Source of the DNA: Halegenticoccus tardaugens
GTDB lineage: Archaea > Halobacteriota > Halobacteria > Halobacteriales > Haloferacaceae
Length of the DNA: 64,000 nucleotides
Direction: 5' to 3'
NCBI RefSeq assembly: GCF_004116405.1
Contig: NZ_SDIC01000012.1
Location: 1 to 64,000 of the forward strand
Part shown: positions 17,024 to 25,071 of the stretch, one piece after another
Numbering within the stretch: the first letter of the stretch is position 1
How the letters are laid out: each line of letters opens with the position of its first letter
Position numbers and translations under genes: made by a program
The notes under the pieces: model-generated
What the model was told of the DNA's origin: nothing
What the model saw: only the letters and a program-made list of their open reading frames with translations
Databases searched by the model: none

Positions 17024-18271
17024 CTACCCTTTCAGCAGGAGCCGCCCGCCCCACGCGTACAGGCCGAGGGTGAGCGCCGTCACCGACAGGTGTAGCTCCG
17101 ATACCCAGTACGGGACCGGAACGACGTGGTGGAGCGCGTCGAGCAGCGTCGATAGCACGGGAACGTCGCGGTCGTGCGGCGCGTCCTCTATCGGATCCGA
17201 CGTCGTCTCGTACGGCCCCCCGGCCGATTCGCCGACGGGGACGCGGTCCGCCTCGTACGGGAGCGACCGCACCTCGTAGCTCGCGACGACGCTGCCGTCG
17301 CGGCGGACCTCGACGACGCGGTCGTTCCGGCTGTCGGTGACGAGGGTGTTCCCGTTGGGGAGGCGGTCGGCGTCCCGCGGCCAGTCGAACGGAATCCCGT
17401 TCGCCTCCGTGAGCGCCCAGGCGACCTCCCACTCGCCCGCGTCGTTGCGGTGGAGTTCGACGACGCGGTCGTTCTCCGAGTCTGCGACGACCACCGCGCC
17501 GTCGCCGAGCCACTGCGGGTTGTGCTGTTCGTTCAGCACGTCCGGATCGCGGTCCTCGTTTATCACCTCGACGACCCGCGCCCCGTCGTCTCCCTCCTCG
17601 CGTTCGAGGACGAGAAGCTGGTTGGTGTTGCGGACCGACACGAGGTAACGCTCGTCGCCGATGCGATCCACGTCGTTGATGTGCAGCCAGTCCTCCCGGG
17701 TCGGATCGGGGGGCGGCTCGTAGTAGCTGCTCGCGTTCCACGTCCACGAGCGGTCGCCGGTCGAAGTGTTTACCGCGTAGACGCTCTCGTACTCCATGTC
17801 CGCGACGAGCAGTTCGCCGGACGGCAACGGTTCCGCGTCGTGGACCTCGCTGTCCTTGCGCGTCCGGACGGGGTAGCTCCACTCGGCGACGACGCGCGGT
17901 TCGGGCTCCGGCCTGATGATGTGCACGCCGGTCCGCTTGCACGGCGGTTCGTACGGTCCGCACTCCCCATAGCCGCCGTCGGCGAACGCCGCGAGCACCG
18001 ACCCGTTGTCGAGGTACGTGACGTCCAGGTAGCCGATCGTCCCGCCCTTCGACCACGAGACGTTGCCGTCGCCGTCGATCGCCGTCACGTTCCCGTCCGG
18101 GCCCGGTCCCTGGACGCCGACGAGCGTGGTTCCGGCGTCCTCGCCCTCCGGCGTGATGACGGTCGTGTCCGCGGCGAGCGCCCAGCTCCCGCCGAACGCC
18201 AGCACGAGGAGCGCGGAGGCCGCGACGATCAGGGCGAGTCCTCGCCGCTGCGGGTCGTCTAATAACCGCAT
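17024..18271 (-). CDS. Membrane-anchored arylsulfotransferase-like beta-propeller protein
   Basis: This 415-residue protein has an N-terminal transmembrane segment (about residues 10-32) and one near the C-terminus (~390-410). Between them is a repeated beta-propeller-like region: HDAEPLPSGELLVADMEYES, HINDVDRIGDERYLVSVRNTN, QHNPQWLGDGAVVVADSEND and RDADRLPNGNTLVTDSRND are spaced blades. These regular H/R-D-(A/V)-(D/E) repeats are typical of the ASST (arylsulfotransferase) family in archaea. The large loop faces outside the cell. A real sulfotransfer reaction is uncertain, because most archaeal members are uncharacterised. It is alone between convergent-spaced neighbours and reads as a monocistron with a TATATA-rich upstream region near 18368. 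Confidence 0.78.
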   Translation of the reverse strand: MRLLDDPQRRGLALIVAASALLVLAFGGSWALAADTTVITPEGEDAGTTLVGVQGPGPDGNVTAIDGDGNVSWSKGGTIGYLDVTYLDNGSVLAAFADGGYGECGPYEPPCKRTGVHIIRPEPEPRVVAEWSYPVRTRKDSEVHDAEPLPSGELLVADMEYESVYAVNTSTGDRSWTWNASSYYEPPPDPTREDWLHINDVDRIGDERYLVSVRNTNQLLVLEREEGDDGARVVEVINEDRDPDVLNEQHNPQWLGDGAVVVADSENDRVVELHRNDAGEWEVAWALTEANGIPFDWPRDADRLPNGNTLVTDSRNDRVVEVRRDGSVVASYEVRSLPYEADRVPVGESAGGPYETTSDPIEDAPHDRDVPVLSTLLDALHHVVPVPYWVSELHLSVTALTLGLYAWGGRLLLKG

Positions 18272-18438
18272 GAAGAGACGAATCCGCCGGCTCCTCCCGG
18301 GGCGTTACGCACGTCTGCGCCGACGTCCGTGGTACACGCTTGCATCTTTGGATATCTCCAACCGCTCGATATATAAACCTCCGGTCGGAACCCGCGTCGG
18401 CGTTCGATTCGCCGCGCCGCACGGCGCGTCGCCGGGCC

Positions 18439-18762
18439 CTATAGCACGTCGTTCGGGTCGCGCTTCGCGCGCGTTCGCTCGGCCGCCGCGGCGTACGCTT
18501 CCCGCGTTTCGGCGTCCTCGACGCGGCCGAGGTTGCCCGGGTCGGCGTCGACCGCGGCGGTCGTGTCCCTCGCGTCGTCGAAGCTCGTCAGGGCGCGCTC
18601 CTTGCGGAGGTAGCGCTCCCCGTCGGGCGTCGCGTACACGAGGATGACGACGTTCTGCTCGTCGTCGGAGTAAGTCCGCTCGACGAGCCAGACGCGGATC
18701 GTTCCGCCGCCCCCGTCGTTCTCGTCCCCCGTCTCGGCCCCGCCCGCGGGCGCGTCGGTCAC
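18439..18762 (-). CDS. Conserved haloarchaeal hypothetical protein
   Basis: This is a 107-residue soluble acidic protein of unknown function. It starts at a GTG codon that overlaps the stop of the transporter gene upstream (GTGA, 4 bases), so translation is probably coupled. A short beta-strand core (TIRVWLVERTY, NVVILVYAT, ERYLRKERAL) is followed by helices rich in Ala and Arg (AAAERTRAKRDPNDVL). No metal-binding or catalytic motif is visible. The tight coupling suggests an accessory role for the heavy-metal-transporter-like protein, but I cannot name one. Confidence 0.7.
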   Translation of the reverse strand: MTDAPAGGAETGDENDGGGGTIRVWLVERTYSDDEQNVVILVYATPDGERYLRKERALTSFDDARDTTAAVDADPGNLGRVEDAETREAYAAAAERTRAKRDPNDVL

Positions 18763-19970
18763 CCGCCGAGCACCCCGAAGCCGAACATCGGACCGAACAG
18801 CAGGTGGAGTCCGACGCCGACGACGAGCGCGGGGATGGTCGTGTAGATGCTGGCGACGATCGCCGCGCGCTTGTCGATCGCGATGAGCGGGAACAGCGCG
18901 TCGCCGTCTTGGCTGATGGCGTTCGCGACGAGCGCGGAGAAGGGAATCCCGCCCTGCGTGTACGCCGTCGCGAGGACGATCTGCGGCCCGCAGCCGGGGA
19001 TCACGCCGACGGCCGCCGCGCCAACGGGCGCGAGCACGCCCGCGGCGGCGGCGAACGCCTGCATGTTCGCGCCGGTGACGAGGATCCCGTACTCGTAGAG
19101 GAGGTAGGCGGCGATGACCCAGACGGTGACGAAGGAGGTCTCCATCGCCGCGTGGGTCAACGTCTCGTAGACGTTCCCGAAGGTGTCGCGCGCCCGCCCG
19201 ACGTGGCCGTGGCCGATGTAGCGCCGGCCGACGAAGTAGAGGTAGAACGACAGCACGGTCCCGACGATCCCGAAGACGGTGAACGCGCCGGCGAAGCTCA
19301 CCTCCGCGACCATGGGGACGTCGGGCGCGCCGATGGCGAGGAAGACGACGCCGACGGCGAGGCCGCCGATCGCGGCGAGCCACCAGAATCCGAGCGCGGC
19401 TCTGCTCAGCGCCTCCATGAGGGGCGAATCGCGGGTCGGCTCCTCGCAGCCCTCGCACCCGCACCCCTGCGCCTCCTCGTAGTGGTGGACCTGACTGCCG
19501 ACCGGCGGGGTTGCGAAGCCGCCGTCGGTGGCCGTCCGCCCGATCCGACCGACGGCCCGATCGATGCGCGAGACGCCCATGCCGAACCAGTCGATCGCGT
19601 AGCCGAAGATCACGGCGGCGGCGAATGCGAGGCCGTAAGCGTACAGCGCGGCCTCGGGGGCCAGCGCGAGGATGACGAACGCGGAGTCGCCCGCGGTGGC
19701 GATGAGCGTCGCGACGACGGTGCCGAAGCTCACGCTCCCGCGGACGTACAGCGGCATTATGACGATCGCCCCCCCGCACCCCGGCGTGAGCCCCATGAGC
19801 GCGCCGACGAGCGGCTGCGCCCGCTTGTTCTCCTCCAACCGTCGCACCAGCCGTCCGTCCGTCCGGTACTGGGCGTAACTGAACAGGAGCACCGTCACCG
19901 CGACGAACACGCTGACCTGAATGAAACCGTCCCGAACGGAGCCGACGAATATATCAAGTATCTCGGACAT
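18759..19970 (-). CDS. Putative 10-TM heavy-metal exporter family protein (ArsP_2-like)
   Basis: This 403-residue integral membrane protein starts at MSEILDIFVG. Two inverted halves each contain a PGCG motif (LTPGCGGAIVIMPLYVRG at ~63-80 and VIPGCGPQIVLATAYTQGG at ~326-344). The central cytoplasmic loop has a CGCEGCEE cysteine cluster and nearby His (HHYEEAQGCGCEGCEE). This is the pattern of the putative manganese/heavy-metal exporter family. The Cys/His loop suggests sensing or binding of a soft metal. A TTG four codons upstream is also in frame, but the ATG is preferred. A perfect palindrome CAAATATTTG (19980-19989) lies just upstream. Confidence 0.8.
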   Translation of the reverse strand: MSEILDIFVGSVRDGFIQVSVFVAVTVLLFSYAQYRTDGRLVRRLEENKRAQPLVGALMGLTPGCGGAIVIMPLYVRGSVSFGTVVATLIATAGDSAFVILALAPEAALYAYGLAFAAAVIFGYAIDWFGMGVSRIDRAVGRIGRTATDGGFATPPVGSQVHHYEEAQGCGCEGCEEPTRDSPLMEALSRAALGFWWLAAIGGLAVGVVFLAIGAPDVPMVAEVSFAGAFTVFGIVGTVLSFYLYFVGRRYIGHGHVGRARDTFGNVYETLTHAAMETSFVTVWVIAAYLLYEYGILVTGANMQAFAAAAGVLAPVGAAAVGVIPGCGPQIVLATAYTQGGIPFSALVANAISQDGDALFPLIAIDKRAAIVASIYTTIPALVVGVGLHLLFGPMFGFGVLGG

Positions 19971-20172
19971 CCTCGCCCCCAAATATTTGACCCATCTAAA
20001 CTATCCTTTTGCCTCTTAGAATATAGTGTTTGCCCTCGAACGCAGCGGTCGCGATCGTCGCCATCTCAGGTGTCGTTCGACCGTCGCGACACGCGAGAAT
20101 TCGATCAGTCGAATCCTCGTTCGTTCTCGACCCTAAAATCGTTTGTGGCGCGTTCCGTCCGCTCCGGTTCGT

Positions 20173-20649
20173 TCACTCGGCCACGTCGACGGACTCGGCG
20201 TCCGCACACCGCCGGAGCGTCTCGGGGTCGATCGGGAACACCGCCGTCGGCGTTCCGGCGGCGGCCCAGACCGCGTCGTATTCCCCGAGCGTCTCGTCGA
20301 ACAGGACGGGCGGGTCGCCGGCGTGACACAGCGGTGGGACGCCGCCGATGGCCCAGCCCGTGACCGACTTCACCGTCTCGGCGTCGGCCATCGACACCGA
20401 GGTCGGATCGACGCCGAGCCGCGCGGCGAGTTTCTCCTCGCTCACGCGGTTCGCGCCGCTCGCGACGACGACCGCGGCGTCGCCGTCGGCCTCGAAGACG
20501 AGACTGCTCGCGATCTGTCCGACGGTGCAGCCGACGGCCGCGGCGGCGTCGGCCGCGGTTTTCGTCCCGTCGGCGAACTCGCGAACCTCGATCTCCAGCC
20601 CGTGCTCCTCGCGGACGCGCTCTTCGAACTCCTCGGCACGTGGGTGCAT
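20173..20649 (-). CDS. YbaK/EbsC-family aminoacyl-tRNA deacylase
   Basis: This 158-residue protein has the YbaK/ProX editing-domain fold. Its features are helix TAADAAAAVGCTVGQIASSL, strand LVFEADGDAAVVVASGANRV, helix SEEKLAARLG, then the substrate-pocket element GWAIGGVPPLCHAG and late FPIDPETL. These domains hydrolyse mischarged aminoacyl-tRNAs in trans (for example Cys-, Ala- or Ser-tRNA species). The substrate here cannot be predicted. Its length and organisation match stand-alone YbaK enzymes. It is separated by ~200 bp from the transporter downstream and looks monocistronic. Confidence 0.88.
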   Translation of the reverse strand: MHPRAEEFEERVREEHGLEIEVREFADGTKTAADAAAAVGCTVGQIASSLVFEADGDAAVVVASGANRVSEEKLAARLGVDPTSVSMADAETVKSVTGWAIGGVPPLCHAGDPPVLFDETLGEYDAVWAAAGTPTAVFPIDPETLRRCADAESVDVAE

Positions 20650-20786
20650 ACCGAGGTCTACGCTCGTCCTCTCCGATAATTCTCGCGGTTCGAAAACGGC
20701 GACAGCGAAGGATCCGCCGGGTCGTCCCGGCGGGCACCGCGCCGGCACGGTGTGATTCGAGCCAGTCCGGCCGCCCGCGTCGGCCG

Positions 20787-20978
20787 CTACAACAGCAGCG
20801 AGAGGACCGCCAGCACCAGGAAGACGAGCACGAGGATGCGCGCGATCTCCATGGTCAGGCCGGCGACGCCTCGGAAGCCCGCCAACCCCGCCAAGATGGC
20901 GAGGACGAAGAACACGATCGCGTACCAGAGGACTCCGCCCCCCGACTGGAGCGGAACCGCCGCGAGCGCTTCGATCAT
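20787..20978 (-). CDS. DUF1328-type small membrane protein
   Basis: This 63-residue protein has two transmembrane segments: WYAIVFFVLAILAGLAGF, then the linker RGVAGLTMEIA and ARILVLVFLVLAVLSLLL. The GxxGFxGVAG linker and size fit the DUF1328/YtjA family of small two-helix membrane proteins, which are common near stress genes but have no assigned function. It starts at the ATG at 20978 with the divergent ZIP transporter ~190 bp away. Confidence 0.82.
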   Translation of the reverse strand: MIEALAAVPLQSGGGVLWYAIVFFVLAILAGLAGFRGVAGLTMEIARILVLVFLVLAVLSLLL

Positions 20979-21167
20979 GACGACACCCCGCCGTCCGTGG
21001 TTGCGTGTTTGAATGCCATCGCCGGACTGGCGTACTCCGGGAACCCATTTAGTTGTAGACCACCTAAGAACGGGCGTGACCGACCAGCGCCACGAATCAC
21101 GGACGAATCCCGATGCAGTCTCTCGGTTTGAACGATTGAAATCGTCGTCCGTCGCGGGGGACGCGGG

Positions 21168-21974
21168 GTGAACGTCGTCCTTTTCGAACTCGCCTTCGTG
21201 TTCGTCGCCGGGTTGTTCACCGCGCTCGCGACGGGCGTCGGGGCGATCCCGTTTTTCTTCGTAGACGACCTGAACGCCCGGTGGAACGTCGTCCTCTGGG
21301 GCGTCGCGTCGGGCATCATGCTCTCCGCGTCGGTGTTCGGACTCCTCACGGAGGGGCTCGCGAACGGGACGCCGTTCGATCTCGCGGTCGGCTTCGTCGC
21401 GGGCGTCGCGCTCGTGATCGTCGCCCACGCGGTCGTCGAGGGATACGACGTGCACCCGCGGAAGTACGAGGAGGCGAGCTACCGGAAGCTGCTCTTGATC
21501 CTCGGCGTCCTGACCGTCCACAGCTTCCCGGAAGGGGTCGCGGTCGGCGTCTCGTTCGCCGACTTCGGACTGGTCGGCGCGGACAGCGTGTCGGCGTTCG
21601 GCGTCGCGGTGCCCGTCCTCGCCGCGTTCATGACGGTCGCCATCTCCATCCACAACGTCCCCGAAGGCGTCGCCGTCTCGATCCCGTTGCGCGCCATGGG
21701 CGTGTCGAACTGGAAGCTCGTCTGGTGGGCCGTCTTCTCCAGCCTCCCCCAGCCGATCGGCGCGGTGGTCGCCTTTTATTTCGTCAGCGTCGCGCGCGAC
21801 CTCGTCGCGGCCGGGTTCGGTTTCGCCGCGGGCGCGATGATCTACCTCGTCGCCTCGGAGTTCATCCCGGAGGCGCTCGACCTCGGTCGAACCCTCCCCG
21901 GCGGCGGCAGGCGGGAGCTCCTCTCGGGGCTCGCCGTCGGCTTCGCGCTCATGGTTCCGCTCGCGTTTCTCTGA
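21168..21974 (+). CDS. ZIP-family divalent metal transporter
   Basis: This 268-residue membrane protein has about eight hydrophobic segments. It carries the two diagnostic ZIP motifs, HSFPEGVAVG (TM4) and HNVPEGVAVS (TM5), whose His, Pro and Glu residues form the binuclear metal site. ZIP proteins move zinc or other divalent cations into the cytoplasm. A His pair at YDVHPRKYEE marks the variable cytoplasmic loop. Translation begins at GTG. It is the only clear metal importer in the window and may functionally link with the COG0523 GTPases at the left end. Confidence 0.9.
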   Translation: MNVVLFELAFVFVAGLFTALATGVGAIPFFFVDDLNARWNVVLWGVASGIMLSASVFGLLTEGLANGTPFDLAVGFVAGVALVIVAHAVVEGYDVHPRKYEEASYRKLLLILGVLTVHSFPEGVAVGVSFADFGLVGADSVSAFGVAVPVLAAFMTVAISIHNVPEGVAVSIPLRAMGVSNWKLVWWAVFSSLPQPIGAVVAFYFVSVARDLVAAGFGFAAGAMIYLVASEFIPEALDLGRTLPGGGRRELLSGLAVGFALMVPLAFL

Positions 21975-21994
21975 CCCGCGATCCGTCCGCCGTT

Positions 21995-22279
21995 TCAGTG
22001 CTGGTGTCCGGTCGCCTCGCCGAACGAGACACCGAACCGCTCTTCGAACAGTTCCTCCGCGACGTCGTTGATCTCCGCCAGATCCGCCGGGACGTCCCCC
22101 TCGGCGTGGTGGACGACCGTGTGCGCGCGCTGGACGAACGAGAGGAGCGCGACGTCGCCGACGACCGCCGCGGGGTTTTCTCCCTGCTCCGACAGCACGT
22201 CGACGAGCCCCGCCGGCAGATCGAACGCGTCGGTGTCGCCGTCGGGCCCTTCGATCGTGTAGGTTTCCGTGTCTACCAT
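21995..22279 (-). CDS. Conserved small haloarchaeal protein, function unknown
   Basis: This 94-residue acidic protein is predicted to be a compact helix-rich fold: FDLPAGLVDVLSEQGENPAAV, then a segment with an HxVxHH cluster (QRAHTVVHHAEGDVP) and a His-ending tail (GEATGHQH). No known family is recognised. It is convergent with the ZIP gene, with only a 20-bp gap. The His clusters and its neighbour permit a metal-related guess, but no function can be assigned. Confidence 0.72.
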   Translation of the reverse strand: MVDTETYTIEGPDGDTDAFDLPAGLVDVLSEQGENPAAVVGDVALLSFVQRAHTVVHHAEGDVPADLAEINDVAEELFEERFGVSFGEATGHQH

Positions 22280-22303
22280 AGTTCAGGTTGGGCGAGAGGA
22301 CAC

Positions 22304-22321
22304 AAGGATCTGTGGATCCTT
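22304..22321 (-). terminator. Perfect hairpin downstream of a small membrane-protein gene
   Basis: AAGGATC-TGTG-GATCCTT is a perfect 7-bp stem with a 4-base loop. It lies 16-33 bases after the stop of the gene ending at 22337 and before the start of the next gene. It could terminate the upstream transcript or act in the leader of the downstream gene. No T-tract follows closely, so the terminator call is weak. Confidence 0.35.
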
Positions 22322-22336
22322 CTCGGCCCCGGTCGC

Positions 22337-22576
22337 TCAGGGGAAACCGGGGACGAGCGTCGAGACCAGAAACAGCACCCCCGCGGCCACCGTGGCCACG
22401 GTGACGACGCGCCACGCGACGCCCAAAACGAAGCTCGCGACGGAGAGGAGGACGCGCCCCACGAGGATGGCGAATCCGGCCGCGAGAAGCAGCGCGAACA
22501 GCTCACCGGGCGGAATCCCGGCGATTTCGCTCACCTGGATCGGCGACGCGAGCGCGAGGAGGGCGGAGCCGTGCAT
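22337..22576 (-). CDS. Small two-segment membrane protein, function unknown
   Basis: This 79-residue hydrophobic protein starts at MHGSALLALAS. Segments LFALLLAAGFAILVGRVLLS and VVTVATVAAGVLFLVSTLVP are predicted membrane helices, with a short SVASFVLGVAWR amphipathic link. It ends in PGFP*. No family is recognised. An in-frame upstream codon exists, but the Met at 22576 gives a more normal N-terminus. Confidence 0.6.
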   Translation of the reverse strand: MHGSALLALASPIQVSEIAGIPPGELFALLLAAGFAILVGRVLLSVASFVLGVAWRVVTVATVAAGVLFLVSTLVPGFP

Positions 22577-22700
22577 GTGCGGACGCACGCGCCGACGAGC
22601 CAACAAAGTACCGACTCTCAGGGATTCGTGAACGACGAGCGTCGCGTTCGCAGACCGCCCGAAGACGCGACTCCGGCGATCGACCGAGGCCCCGCTCCGG

Positions 22701-22823
22701 TCAGTTCACGGGGACGAAAACGGTGCTTCCGCAGTTGCCGCACTGCCGCCTGTTGGCCCAGTATTCCCGTCCACAGCTCTTACAGCGCCAGTTCGCGCCG
22801 ACGATCCGGGTGACGAGACTCAT
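22701..22823 (-). CDS. 40-residue zinc-ribbon microprotein
   Basis: The ORF encodes MSLVTRIVGANWRCKSCGRE followed by YWANRRQCGNCGSTVFVPVN. Cys14, Cys17, Cys28 and Cys31 form two CxxC knuckles 10 residues apart, a classic zinc ribbon. Such small ribbons are common in haloarchaea. Most are uncharacterised, and they often go unannotated because of size. Codon-position GC and the intact knuckles support a real gene. Confidence 0.75.
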   Translation of the reverse strand: MSLVTRIVGANWRCKSCGREYWANRRQCGNCGSTVFVPVN

Positions 22824-22937
22824 ACGCCGGATAGCTTCCGAGCGTATATACGACTGTCGTCGTCGATGACGCGTCCGAGCGCCCCGTCCGTCGTTCTACC
22901 GGACGTTCGCGGCTATTCTCGCCCCCGAACCGACGCC

Positions 22938-23074
22938 GTTCGGTCGTCGTACCTTCGCGGTGACGACCGCTCGGTCGTCTCACCCTCACGGCGTTCGCCG
23001 TTCGGTCGTCCCACCTTCGCGGTGACGACCGCTCAGTCGTCCCACCTTCGCGGTGACGACCGCTCAGTCGTCCG
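22938..23074. repeat. Tandem 31-bp repeat array at the trxB 3' end
   Basis: Four consecutive 31-bp units start at 22951, 22982, 23013 and 23044, with a partial unit before. Typical unit content is ACCTTCGCGGTGACGACCGC then TCAGTCGTCCC. The unit at 22982 is the most divergent but retains symmetry (ACGGCG-TT-CGCCGT). Each unit can form short hairpins (GCGGT-N4-ACCGC and GACGAC-N6-GTCGTC). The trxB stop codon lies inside the last unit. A second copy of the array is at about 57.8 kb. Confidence 0.85.
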
Positions 23075-24152
23075 ACTCCGCCGCTGCGGATTCGCCCGCC
23101 TCCGCGCTCGTCCGGTCGAGGGATTCGAGGTACTCGTCGGCGTCGATGGCGGCCTTACAGCCCATGCCGCCCGCGGTCACCGCCTGCTGGTAGTGGTAGT
23201 CGACGACGTCGCCCGCGCCGAAGATGCCGGGGACGTCCGTTTCGGTCTGTCCGCCGCCCGCGCCGCCCTTCGTCCGGATGTACCCCTCCGCGTCCATCTC
23301 GACGCCGGTGTCGGCGAGATAGTCCGTGTTCGGCGTGTGGCCGATGGCGTAGAACACCGCGCCCGCCTCGAAATCGAACTCCTCGGTCTCGGGGTCGTCG
23401 AGCTTCGCCGTCGGGTGGCCCTCGGGGTGGCGTACCATCGTGACGCGGTCGACGCCCTCCTCCTGCGTGCCGTGGATCTCCGTCACCTCCGTGTTCAACA
23501 GCAGTTCGATCTCGTCGTCGTCGACCTTCTCCATCACGCGGTCGATCCAGTAGTCCTCGGCGCGGAACTCCTCGCGTCGGTGGACGAGGTACACCTTCGA
23601 GGCGAAGCGCGTGAGGAAGGAGGCCTCCTCCATCGCGGCGTCGCCGCCGCCGATCACCACGATCTTCTCGTCGCGGAAGAAGGCCCCGTCGCAGGTCGCA
23701 CACGTCGAGAGACCGTAGCCCATCATCGTCTCCTCGCCGGGAACGCCGAGCGTTCGGGCGCTCGCGCCCGACGCCGCGATGACCGCGTCGGCCGCGTAGA
23801 CGTCGCCGTTCGTGAGCTCGACGCGGAACGGGCGTCCGTCGTCCCGAACGGTTTCGAGGACGCCGTTTTCGACCTCCGCGCCGAAGCGCTTCGCCTGGGA
23901 CTTCATGTCGTTTATGAGCTCCGGACCGGAGATGCCCTCTGGGAAGCCGGGATAGTTGTCCACCTCCGTCGTCAGCGTGAGCTGTCCGCCCGGCTCGTCG
24001 CCCTCGAAGACGAGCGGGTCGTTGTTCGACCGCGCGGCGTAGATGGCCGCCGTGAGTCCGGCGATACCCGTGCCGGCGACGATGAGCTTCCGGTGCTCGA
24101 CGATCCCGTCGCCCGCCTCGGAACCGGCGGCGCTCCGAGCGTTCTCAGTCAT
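23064..24152 (-). CDS. trxB: Thioredoxin-disulfide reductase-type flavoprotein
   Basis: This 362-residue pyridine-nucleotide-disulfide oxidoreductase has an N-terminal FAD-binding motif (LIVAGTGIAGLTAAIYAA), the redox-active CATCDG (Cys151, Cys154), an NADPH-type Rossmann motif VIGGGDAAMEEAS and the C-terminal FAD motif PGIFGAGDVVD. This is the low-molecular-weight TrxR layout. The N-terminus extends ~20 residues beyond bacterial forms, and the C-terminus has an Ala/Glu/Asp-rich tail ending ESDD. The last codons and stop are supplied by the 31-bp repeat array. It is monocistronic and divergent from a DUF357 gene. Confidence 0.92.
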   Translation of the reverse strand: MTENARSAAGSEAGDGIVEHRKLIVAGTGIAGLTAAIYAARSNNDPLVFEGDEPGGQLTLTTEVDNYPGFPEGISGPELINDMKSQAKRFGAEVENGVLETVRDDGRPFRVELTNGDVYAADAVIAASGASARTLGVPGEETMMGYGLSTCATCDGAFFRDEKIVVIGGGDAAMEEASFLTRFASKVYLVHRREEFRAEDYWIDRVMEKVDDDEIELLLNTEVTEIHGTQEEGVDRVTMVRHPEGHPTAKLDDPETEEFDFEAGAVFYAIGHTPNTDYLADTGVEMDAEGYIRTKGGAGGGQTETDVPGIFGAGDVVDYHYQQAVTAGGMGCKAAIDADEYLESLDRTSAEAGESAAAESDD

Positions 24153-24296
24153 ATGTCACCGGTTGCGACCGAGCGGGTATTTAACTTGCGCTGTCCCGCG
24201 GACGTGCCGCAATTTCGGTCCGCGGCGACCGCCCTCCGGTACCGAACCCGGCGCGACGTCGAAGCGCTTACCCCCCGTCGCGGCGACGGTCGCGAC

Positions 24297-24581
24297 ATGG
24301 CCGCCGATCTCGAAGAGAAGACCGACCGGTACGGCGAGTTACTCGCCGCCGCGCTCGACGAAGCCGAGGCGGCCGCCCCGCCCGGGACGCCGCTCGGGGG
24401 GGCCGCCGCGGAGTGCCGCGAGATGGCCGAATCGTACCTCGACGACGGGCGGCACTTTCGCGAGACCGGCGATCCGGTGAACGCGCTCGCGTCCTTCTCG
24501 TACGGGTACGGGTGGCTCGACGCCGGCGTCCGGATGGGACTGTTCGAAATCCCCGAGGGGAGCGACCTGTTCACGACGTGA
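24297..24581 (+). CDS. DUF357 family protein
   Basis: This 94-residue helical protein runs LEEKTDRYGELLAAALDEAE, then ECREMAESYLDDGRHFRETG and the conserved DPVNALASFSYGYGWLDAGV. The pattern ExxxxYxxDxxHFxexgdxxnAlasfsYgyGwLDAG is the signature of archaeal DUF357. It has a predicted helical-bundle fold of unknown function. The ATG is at 24297; a longer open frame upstream is not credible because it overlaps trxB in antisense. Confidence 0.85.
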   Translation: MAADLEEKTDRYGELLAAALDEAEAAAPPGTPLGGAAAECREMAESYLDDGRHFRETGDPVNALASFSYGYGWLDAGVRMGLFEIPEGSDLFTT

Positions 24582-24720
24582 CCGTCGGTCGGTCCGGCCG
24601 ATCGAACTCGGCGGTCGACCGGCGCGATCGGTTCGCGTCGTCGACGCCGAGAAGCGCGCCGCCGAGAAGCGCAGTTCGACGTCGATGCGCTTAGGTGATT
24701 TCGGTCTATTGTACCGATCG

Positions 24721-24996
24721 ATGGAGGCAGTCCTCTGGTACGTGCTGACCGGAACGCGGGGCGGTAAGAACCGCGTTCGGGTGCTGCGGGCGCTCGACGA
24801 GCGCCCGCGGAACGCCAACCAGCTCGCCGAGGACCTCGATCTCGACTACAAGACCATCCGCCATCACCTCGACGTGTTGATGGACAACGACATGGTGCAA
24901 AACAGCGGCGACGGGTACGGCGCGGTGTATCTCCCGAGCGACCGACTCCGGCACCACTGGGAGATCGTCGAGACGATCACGGAGCAGGTGGACTGA
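24721..24996 (+). CDS. ArsR-type winged-helix transcriptional regulator
   Basis: This 91-residue protein starts at MEAVLWYVLTGTRGGKNRVR. It has a winged helix with recognition segment LAEDLDLDYKTIRHHLDVLM and a wing NSGDGYGAVYLPS. The VLWYVLTGTRGG start is characteristic of a conserved haloarchaeal ArsR-like regulator usually linked to a small membrane protein. That pairing occurs here: the next gene, 75 bp downstream, encodes a three-segment membrane protein. A longer in-frame start 12 codons upstream is possible but less conserved. The target is unknown. Confidence 0.82.
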   Translation: MEAVLWYVLTGTRGGKNRVRVLRALDERPRNANQLAEDLDLDYKTIRHHLDVLMDNDMVQNSGDGYGAVYLPSDRLRHHWEIVETITEQVD

Positions 24997-25071
24997 GATG
25001 CGCCGAGGGGAGCACACTATGGAGAGATTTGGGAAAGCGTATATGAACGCTCGCGGGAAATGGAGGGTGAG

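Noticed and set aside
17024..18271. NHL-repeat ubiquitin-ligase-like protein
   Set aside because: The blade pattern is superficially NHL-like, but the two membrane segments and HDAEPLPSG-type blades fit archaeal ASST proteins better.
19970..19982. TTG start for the heavy-metal transporter gene
   Set aside because: The downstream ATG gives a normal N-terminus (MSEIL); TTG starts are rare in this window.
22951..23074. CRISPR array
   Set aside because: The period is 31 bp with no unique spacers; units are contiguous, diverged and overlap a coding end. No cas genes are present.
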